From: Bacteroidota bacterium
Lineage (GTDB): Bacteria; Bacteroidota; Bacteroidia; 2-12-FULL-35-15
Direction of reading: 5' to 3'
Assembly: GCA_021413595.1 (NCBI GenBank)
Contig: JAIOQD010000301.1
Coordinates: forward strand, 1 to 8,795
Length of the DNA stretch: 8,795 nucleotides
Made by a program: the position numbers and the translations under genes. Shown here piece by piece: positions 1 through 4,513 of this stretch (within the stretch, counting starts at the first letter, position 1; each line of letters starts with the position of its first letter). The notes under the pieces are model-generated. The model saw nothing but the letters and a program-made list of their open reading frames with translations. It did no database searches and was not told where the DNA came from.

Positions 1-17
1 GGATTTTCGCGGAATTT

Positions 18-34
18 ATTCTTCAGAGAAGAAT
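18..34. repeat. Short perfect inverted repeat near left edge
   Basis: ATTCTTC at 18-24 and GAAGAAT at 28-34 form a perfect 7-bp inverted repeat around AGA. No T-run follows, so it does not look like a complete terminator. It could be a protein-binding site, the end of an upstream unit, or chance. The left edge of the window prevents judging what lies before it. Confidence 0.3.
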
Positions 35-37
35 GTA

Positions 38-109
38 TCCTGAGCTTTTGTCGAAGGAATCCCTAACGCAATATTGGCAGCTATCAACCAAGAACTATCA
101 ACTATCGAC
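38..109. repeat. Intergenic repeat-like segment (CCTGAGC...TCGAAGG element plus CTATCAAC units)
   Basis: Bases 39-57 read CCTGAGCTTTTGTCGAAGG, which resembles a short repeat (CCTTCGACAAGCTCAGG and its complement) that I recall as scattered through intergenic DNA of Bacteroidota and other bacteria. It is followed by imperfect copies of one octamer: CTATCAAC at 81-88, CTATCAAC at 95-102 (sharing its last base with the next copy) and CTATCGAC at 102-109. The segment can be read as codons upstream of the first gene, but the repeat character and lack of family similarity indicate non-coding DNA. The link to a dispersed family is from memory and was not searched. Confidence 0.45.
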
Positions 110-119
110 TAATTTAACC

Positions 120-389
120 ATGATCGCAACAATTGAAATAAGCATGTATCCTTTATCGGATCAATACAAGCAGAAAATAATTGATTTTGTATTACGTTTA
201 AAAGGAAATAAAAACATTCGGGTTGAAGTAATTGGCCTGAGTACACAATTGGTTGGAGAATATGATTTGCTGATGGAAGTATTAACAAAGGAAATGCGAA
301 CTGATTTTGAAAATGGAAAAGCAATGTTTATTTTAAAAATTGCAGGGACTGAAATGACCAAAGAAACATTACCTGACGAGTTTAAATAA
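120..389 (+). CDS. YkoF/DUF77-like thiamine-binding family protein
   Basis: This is a small cytoplasmic protein of 89 residues with no signal peptide or membrane segment. The N-terminus IATIEISMYPLSDQY matches the first strand and YPL turn of the YkoF/Thiamine_BP (DUF77, UPF0045) ferredoxin-like fold, and the rest follows the same beta-alpha-beta order, including a GEYDLLMEVL segment where family members usually read GD-(x)n-LL. Family members of about 90-100 residues assemble into oligomers, and some bind thiamine or its hydroxymethylpyrimidine part. Ligand binding here is inferred, not visible. The ATG at 120 is preferred to the in-frame ATG at 33 because the 29 extra residues come from repeat-like DNA and do not fit the family. 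A thioredoxin-fold gene starts 42 nt downstream on the same strand, so co-transcription is likely. No thiamine-biosynthesis gene or THI riboswitch is visible nearby. Confidence 0.7.
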   Translation: MIATIEISMYPLSDQYKQKIIDFVLRLKGNKNIRVEVIGLSTQLVGEYDLLMEVLTKEMRTDFENGKAMFILKIAGTEMTKETLPDEFK

Positions 390-431
390 GATATTTAAAG
401 AATTTTCTAAAATTAAATAATACTCCCAAAA

Positions 432-995
432 ATGAAAAAAACAATCCTTTTTATTTTTGCTGTTTCCATAGCAGCATTGGCATTTAAGAACGATGGAAGT
501 ATTATTGGCAACCTGTTCCCTACAATGGAATGTGAAAATTACAATGGTGAAAAAATAAGTTTGCCAGTTGCAACAAAAGATAAATTCACTGTACTTGGAA
601 TGGCATTCAGCAATGATGCAGAAACTGATTTAAAAACCTGGATCACTCCTGTTTACAATAAATTTGTAGTTAAGCCGGACGCAAATGCCAATGCATTTGA
701 TGTTAAGTATGATTATGACATCAATCTTTTTTTTATCCCCATGTTTACTGGGATAAACCAAATAACAAGCAAAAGCTCTAAAGAAAAAATAAGGGCAAAA
801 ACCAACAAAGAATTGTATCCACACTTATTATTTTATGAAGGCGATAAAACCTATAAGAAGGAATTGGATTTTGAGAAAAAAGACGTTCCTTACTTTTTTG
901 TACTCGATAAAACAGGAAAGATAGTATATGCTACCTCCGGGAAATACGACAGCAAAAAGCTAGAGAAGATCGTTGATATTCTGGAAGAGAATTAA
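432..995 (+). CDS. Exported thioredoxin-fold protein lacking the CxxC active site
   Basis: The 187-residue protein starts with a Sec-type signal segment (MKK followed by hydrophobic residues to about 18), so it probably acts in the periplasm. The mature part fits a thioredoxin/AhpC-like fold: a G-x-x-F-P opening and N-G-E turn (about 26-40), a buried strand FTVLGMAFS (52-60), and a C-terminal half with VPYFFVLDKTGKIVY (152-166) carrying the usual cis-Pro position (Pro153), then a final helix. Where redoxins have CxxC there is SNDAE (60-64), and the only cysteine, Cys34, lies outside that site. Thiol-disulfide exchange is therefore unlikely, and a structural, chaperone or assembly role is more plausible. 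Resemblance to SCO/ATP10-type factors is possible but weak. It follows the YkoF-like gene by 42 nt and no terminator is seen between them. Confidence 0.65.
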   Translation: MKKTILFIFAVSIAALAFKNDGSIIGNLFPTMECENYNGEKISLPVATKDKFTVLGMAFSNDAETDLKTWITPVYNKFVVKPDANANAFDVKYDYDINLFFIPMFTGINQITSKSSKEKIRAKTNKELYPHLLFYEGDKTYKKELDFEKKDVPYFFVLDKTGKIVYATSGKYDSKKLEKIVDILEEN

Positions 996-1037
996 ACTTG
1001 GGTATTATTATTTCCTAAACATTTGTTGAAAAATAAT

Positions 1038-1200
1038 TTATTTCGCCACCACCACCTTTTTTCTCGTCATTTGATCATTATTAAATCCAACAATAAAATA
1101 AATACCATTGCTTAGGTCTTCAATATTTATAGAGAAGTTATTTCCAATATTCAGTTCCAGCAAGTAAAAAGATCACCGGCACTATTCTCAATTTTCTCAT
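1038..1200 (-). pseudogene. Relic of a T9SS-secreted protein: signal peptide joined out of frame to sorting domain
   Basis: Read on the minus strand, an ATG at 1200-1198 begins a 20-codon frame with a typical signal-peptide start (MRKLRIVPVIFLLAG), which stops at 1138. In another frame, codons running from about 1157 down to the stop at 1038 encode the end of a type A T9SS sorting domain, including INIEDLSNGIYF and the terminal TRKKVVVAK. The two pieces overlap around 1138-1157, where the frames cross. The simplest reading is that a gene for a secreted protein lost its whole central part by internal deletion, leaving its first ~15 and last ~40 codons. A tiny expressed protein is possible only with frameshifting. 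The parent protein cannot be identified from what remains. Confidence 0.65.
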
Positions 1201-1540
1201 TCTGTTTTATTTTAAAATATTTGTTAAAAGTATGTTGGCTTTTAGCCTTTGTTTTCGATTTTCGTTCAACATGCTTTAATCTAAGACGAAATCTTCAGTT
1301 TAGTTGTTTTTTGTAACAGAGTTTCTAATAGTAAGTTTGGAGTGTGCTTTAATGGAAAATTTATAACATAAAATAAACCTTGGATTTAATTTGTTAATTT
1401 CCTGTATTTCAATACCTTTACAAAAGAAGAATGCTACCTATAATTAAGATTAATTGAGAATAAAATTGCTTCATTATTATCAAGTTTTCAATACTATAAC
1501 CGTTTGAGTTTTTTCATAATTTAACAGTAAATATTTAAAC
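1201..1540. other. AT-rich intergenic stretch, no gene recognised
   Basis: Between the minus-strand relic and the promoter of the glycoside hydrolase gene, this DNA is strongly AT-rich with many stop codons in all frames. I found no tRNA, no strong hairpin with a T-run, and no recognisable protein fragment. It holds the upstream region of the relic (minus strand) and distal upstream DNA of the hydrolase gene. Confidence 0.5.
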
Positions 1541-1543
1541 ATT

Positions 1544-1560
1544 TTCTGTAGAATACAGAA
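1544..1560. promoter_or_regulatory. Perfect palindrome next to the hydrolase -7 element (candidate operator)
   Basis: TTCTGTA (1544-1550), GAA spacer, TACAGAA (1554-1560) is a perfect 7-bp inverted repeat of 17 bp in total. Its right end lies 3 nt before the -7 element at 1564, so it would occupy the spacer between -33 and -7 of the promoter. That position and symmetry are typical of a binding site for a dimeric regulator. The regulator is unknown and none is encoded in the window. Confidence 0.5.
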
Positions 1561-1563
1561 CTA

Positions 1564-1571
1564 TACGTTTG
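1564..1571 (+). promoter_or_regulatory. Bacteroidota -7 promoter element for the glycoside hydrolase gene
   Basis: TACGTTTG matches the Bacteroidota sigma-A -7 consensus TAnnTTTG exactly. Transcription would start near 1577, giving a leader of about 42 nt before the ATG at 1619. The -33 position (about 1541-1544) reads ATTT, a poor match to TTTG, so the promoter may need an activator or be weak. Confidence 0.5.
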
Positions 1572-1618
1572 TCAGTTTGTTCAAGAAAAATTGTATTAAC
1601 GGTTATACCAGACATAAG

Positions 1619-2623
1619 ATGAAAAAAATTACTTTTATAATCTGTTTTATTTGTTTCTCAATACTTAAAATATACTCTCAAACAGGCATAGGTCTTGATT
1701 GTAATCAACCTATTGATCCGGCTACCGGGGCAATACAACCGAATGCAACATTTGCGGTTGTGGGTACTACATGCACTCCTTGGGTACGTTTGAATTTTAT
1801 TTTAGGCCCATGGTCATCACCTTCCGACCAAACATTACACAGTGGAAAAACATGGAAACAAACCTATGATGAAATTGTGAATGGCTTTACCAATCAAGGT
1901 GTTCAGGTATATGGATTAATAAGTGACCAGGCATCTTCCAATCCCAATGCTGTACTGCAATTAGAAACAAGTATAAACCAGGTTGCCACAGATGCCTGGA
2001 TATCAGAATACGTAACCAATTTTGTAGATATTGTTGGTCATTTCAGAACCCGGGTAACTACTTACGAGTCTTATAATGAGCCAAACAACTGGAGTAATGG
2101 ATCGGCTATCGTTCATCCCAAATGGTTTGCAAAAATTTTGCAGGAAGTGTACATGGAAACAAAGTACTATAACGGACATGATTCAGATCCAACCTGGCAG
2201 GTTAAATTAGTGTCAGGCCCTATATTTACGCATGCTTCTGATGATGGTGCTTCTTATATAGCGTCAACATACAGTTATGGAATCAGTGATTTCGACTGGA
2301 CCTGGATTCTTGCTAATAAAGGCACTTATCCATTGGATGGTTACGGAATGCATATCTACACTACTCAAAGTGATTCTGATCCTGCTGTAGTTGTTCCGGG
2401 AATGAATGCTAATATCAACGCCTTCTGGAATAGTATTGTTAGTTATGAAGGATCCAATTCAAAAAAAATATGGGTTTCGGAATTTGGATGGGAGTCGAAT
2501 GCTGTGGGATACCGATCAGAAACTTTCTTTTCATGCTTTCAAAGACCAGGTAAACTGTCCCGGCAGCGCATTCCCAACGGATCTACAGGCCACCCCGGAC
2601 TGTTTAGGCAATGTGAATTTTAA
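1619..2623 (+). CDS. Secreted clan GH-A-like glycoside hydrolase, catalytic part (truncated by frameshift)
   Basis: Starting at the ATG at 1619, the frame opens with a signal peptide (MKKITFIICF to about IYS, residue 20). A TIM-barrel-like catalytic domain of the GH-A clan follows: WVRLNF (55-60), YESYNEPNNW with the acid/base candidate Glu154, GYGMHIY (241-247), and WVSEFGW with the nucleophile candidate Glu288. The NEP and SEFGW motifs fit retaining beta-glycosidases of GH5/GH39-like families, but the exact family and substrate cannot be named. After Gly297 the frame leaves the expected sequence and runs through 37 unrelated codons to a stop at 2623, while the protein continues in another frame. 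The last barrel strand and helix expected after the nucleophile are absent. A TTG at 1577 extends the frame by 14 codons but lies at the predicted transcription start, so 1619 is preferred. As written the product would be truncated and probably not secreted by T9SS. Confidence 0.75.
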   Translation: MKKITFIICFICFSILKIYSQTGIGLDCNQPIDPATGAIQPNATFAVVGTTCTPWVRLNFILGPWSSPSDQTLHSGKTWKQTYDEIVNGFTNQGVQVYGLISDQASSNPNAVLQLETSINQVATDAWISEYVTNFVDIVGHFRTRVTTYESYNEPNNWSNGSAIVHPKWFAKILQEVYMETKYYNGHDSDPTWQVKLVSGPIFTHASDDGASYIASTYSYGISDFDWTWILANKGTYPLDGYGMHIYTTQSDSDPAVVVPGMNANINAFWNSIVSYEGSNSKKIWVSEFGWESNAVGYRSETFFSCFQRPGKLSRQRIPNGSTGHPGLFRQCEF

Positions 2624-4340
2624 TTGGACAAATTCCGGATCGTCCTGGTATATTGACGTTTCAAGTGATCCGAATTTTGGAACTTTTTCAAATAAGGATG
2701 TAAGTAATCTGACTTCAACATCTGCTCCCACGGGATTTTCTCCTTCCATAACTTTTCTTCCTAACATCACCTATTACTGGCGAATATGGAGCGGTACTTC
2801 CCATACAAATGGAAATAGCTTTATTTGTGTTTCTCCAACCAATATGCAGGTTACAGCAGATTGTTTAGGTAACGTAAATTTTGACTGGACAAATTCAGGA
2901 AATGGCTGGTTTATTGATGTTTCAACCGATGCAAATTATTCTACCTTTTCAAATAAAGATGTTAGTAACCTGAGTTCAACAACTGCTCCTTCCGGATTTT
3001 CTCCATCCATTACTTTCCTTCCTAACACAACCTATTATTGGCGGATATGGAATGGTACTTCCCATTTAGATGGAAATAGTTTTATTTTCCAGCCATGTAT
3101 TATCCCAACAAATCTCCAGGTTTTTATGGGCTGTTTCGGTGATGTTGCTTTTAACTGGTCGAATTCGGGAAGCGACTGGATGGTGGATGTTTCATCTGAT
3201 CCTAATTTTAGTTTTTATTATAATACCAGTGTTTCAAATTTAACTACAATCACCGGTCCCTCAGGTTTTGCATGTGATATTGGCTTTGCACCTTGCACTC
3301 CGGGTTCATTGTCATTTCAACCAAACGTAACATATTACTGGCGGATCTGGAATGGGACCACTCACACGAGTGGAAATAGTTTTACAGTACCTGCAACCTT
3401 GGCCGCACCTATAATTACACCAAGTGGAGCCACTTCTTTTTGTCAGGGAGGAAACGTTACGCTGGATGCAGGATCCGGGTACACAACCTATTCATGGAGT
3501 AACGGGGAGACCACTCAAACTATTAGTGTTACAAGTTCAGATAGTTATTCGGTAACAATTACTATCGGGAATGGATGTTTGGCAAGTTCCGCAATAACAA
3601 CAATACTTGTTGATCCTTTACCGGGAGCACCCATAATTACTCCAAACGGAACAACCACTTTTTGCCAGGGAGGCAGTGTGATTTTAGATGCAGGAGCAGG
3701 ATATAGCACCTATTCCTGGAATAACGGAGGGACTTCTCAAACTATCATTGTTACAAGCTCAAATAGTTATGCGGTAGCAATTACCGATGTTAATGGCTGC
3801 TCGGCAAGTTCCGCAATAACCGCTGTAACCGTTAATCCTTTGCCTGCACAACCTGTCATTACACAAAATGGAAATATTTTAACATCAAATTACACAACCG
3901 GTAACCAATGGTATTTTAATGATAATATCTTAATTGGGGATACCTTGCAAAATCTTACAATTACTCAAGTAGGTAATTATCGTGTAACAGTTACAGATGC
4001 TAATGGATGTACCTCATCATCGGCTACCTTGATCATTATTTCCACTGATCTTAGATCTGATTTTTCTTCAGTTGAGGAGCTTGATGCACTATTGGTTTAT
4101 CCTAATCCCAACAATGGTGTTTTTATACTGAAGTTTAACCTACTTAACATTCCATTAAAAATAACAATACTGAATTTATTGGGGGAACAAGTTTATTTTG
4201 CTTACACAACCAACAGTAATGGGGAGTTTACTATAAATCTCCCTTTAAGTAATACAGGCATTGTTTCGCAAGGAATCTATTTTATTCAGGTTATGGCTGA
4301 AAGTAAAATGTATAATATGAAGGTAGTATGTACTGAATAA
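2406..4340 (+). CDS. C-terminal part of the broken glycoside hydrolase: FN3-like and Ig-like repeats plus T9SS sorting domain
   Basis: This frame carries the rest of the gene starting at 1619. Its genuine sequence begins near 2502 (LWDTDQKLSFHAFK looks like the end of a GH-A barrel). The codons from 2406 to about 2501 overlap the catalytic frame and are not real, so ATG 2406 is only the formal start. In order there are three FN3-like repeats (2556-2825, 2826-3095, 3096-3389), two Ig/PKD-like repeats with FCQGG and YSW motifs (3405-3626, 3627-3845), a diverged third (3846 to about 4040), and a T9SS type A sorting domain from VYPNPNNG (about 4095) to the end, including GIYFIQV. Such repeats usually bind carbohydrate or space the enzyme from the surface. 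The terminal residues KVVCTE are unusual, since most such domains end in a basic stretch. Without its own start and signal peptide this half is probably not expressed as an exported protein. Confidence 0.7.
   Translation: MLISTPSGIVLLVMKDPIQKKYGFRNLDGSRMLWDTDQKLSFHAFKDQVNCPGSAFPTDLQATPDCLGNVNFNWTNSGSSWYIDVSSDPNFGTFSNKDVSNLTSTSAPTGFSPSITFLPNITYYWRIWSGTSHTNGNSFICVSPTNMQVTADCLGNVNFDWTNSGNGWFIDVSTDANYSTFSNKDVSNLSSTTAPSGFSPSITFLPNTTYYWRIWNGTSHLDGNSFIFQPCIIPTNLQVFMGCFGDVAFNWSNSGSDWMVDVSSDPNFSFYYNTSVSNLTTITGPSGFACDIGFAPCTPGSLSFQPNVTYYWRIWNGTTHTSGNSFTVPATLAAPIITPSGATSFCQGGNVTLDAGSGYTTYSWSNGETTQTISVTSSDSYSVTITIGNGCLASSAITTILVDPLPGAPIITPNGTTTFCQGGSVILDAGAGYSTYSWNNGGTSQTIIVTSSNSYAVAITDVNGCSASSAITAVTVNPLPAQPVITQNGNILTSNYTTGNQWYFNDNILIGDTLQNLTITQVGNYRVTVTDANGCTSSSATLIIISTDLRSDFSSVEELDALLVYPNPNNGVFILKFNLLNIPLKITILNLLGEQVYFAYTTNSNGEFTINLPLSNTGIVSQGIYFIQVMAESKMYNMKVVCTE
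2502..2509 (+). other. Probable frameshift/deletion junction in the glycoside hydrolase gene
   Basis: Upstream of this point the catalytic frame reads sensibly to ESNAVG. Downstream, the sensible sequence is in another frame, beginning LWDTDQKLSFHAFK. The octamer CTGTGGGA can be read as part of either side (ending A-V-G in one frame, starting L-W-D in the other), consistent with a microhomology deletion of 3n+2 bases. The exact breakpoint is inferred. The A8 run at 2461-2468 is not the cause, because the correct frame continues past it through SEFGW. Confidence 0.5.
2556..3389 (+). repeat. Three tandem FN3-like coding repeats
   Basis: Units 2556-2825 and 2826-3095 are both exactly 270 bp (90 codons) and remain similar at DNA level, including a shared FSNKDVSN stretch. 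The third unit, 3096-3389, is 294 bp, with an insertion around the segment encoding FACDIGFAPCTPGS. Each unit runs from a Cys-x-x-x-P/F start through a D/NCLG or GCFG turn and W(Y/F/M)-(I/V)DVS, to TYYWRIW(S/N)GT and GNSF. The pattern indicates tandem duplication of a secretory adhesion or carbohydrate-binding module, with the first two copies the youngest pair. Confidence 0.75.
3405..3845 (+). repeat. Two tandem Ig/PKD-like coding repeats
   Basis: Units 3405-3626 (74 codons) and 3627-3845 (73 codons) both encode API-ITP-(S/N)G, FCQGG, LDAG, YSW and a closing CxASSAIT-x-x-x-V-(D/N)PLP linker. A third, more diverged unit follows at 3846 to about 4040 and lacks the FCQGG part. The repeats sit just before the sorting domain, the usual place for stalk modules in large secreted Bacteroidota proteins. 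Confidence 0.7.
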
Positions 4341-4370
4341 TTGAGTCATCAATATTGGATTCAATTTTTT
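4341..4370 (+). terminator. Candidate rho-independent terminator after the glycoside hydrolase gene
   Basis: TTGAGTC (4341-4347) pairs with GATTCAA (4358-4364), 7 bp including one G-T wobble, and is followed directly by TTTTTT (4365-4370). It begins the base after the TAA stop. The stem is AT-rich, so it is weaker than the terminator after the amidase gene. Confidence 0.5.
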
Positions 4371-4451
4371 GTTCTTTATTATTCATTTATGTCTTTTTAA
4401 CAATCAACATATTGCTATAATACTTTAGCGCATTGTACCTGAATACTTTAA

Positions 4452-4482
4452 TTGTTTAAATAAATAAGAATAATTATCTTTA
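4452..4482 (+). promoter_or_regulatory. Bacteroidota-type promoter for the amidase gene
   Basis: A TTG at 4452-4454 (-33 element) and TATCTTTA at 4475-4482 (-7 element, one mismatch to TAnnTTTG) are separated by 20 nt, which fits the Bacteroidota sigma-A arrangement. The start would be near 4489, leaving a leader of about 25 nt before the ATG at 4514. With the terminator candidate upstream, this makes the amidase a separate transcription unit. Confidence 0.6.
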
Positions 4483-4513
4483 CTAATCAATTAACCATTT
4501 AACAAAATAAAGG

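Noticed and set aside
33..119. N-terminal extension of the YkoF-like gene to the ATG at 33
   Set aside because: The extra 29 codons are translated repeat-like DNA and the family begins at the IATIEIS strand, so the ATG at 120 is preferred.
109..361. Minus-strand open frames opposite the YkoF-like gene
   Set aside because: They have no family resemblance, while the plus strand has a coherent domain.
1577..1618. TTG start of the hydrolase gene at 1577
   Set aside because: It coincides with the predicted transcription start and puts a polar stretch before a well-formed signal peptide that starts at 1619.
2461..2468. Run of eight As as a slippage or sequencing-error explanation for the hydrolase frameshift
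   Set aside because: The correct catalytic frame continues past the run through WVSEFGWESNAVG, so the frame change happens downstream.
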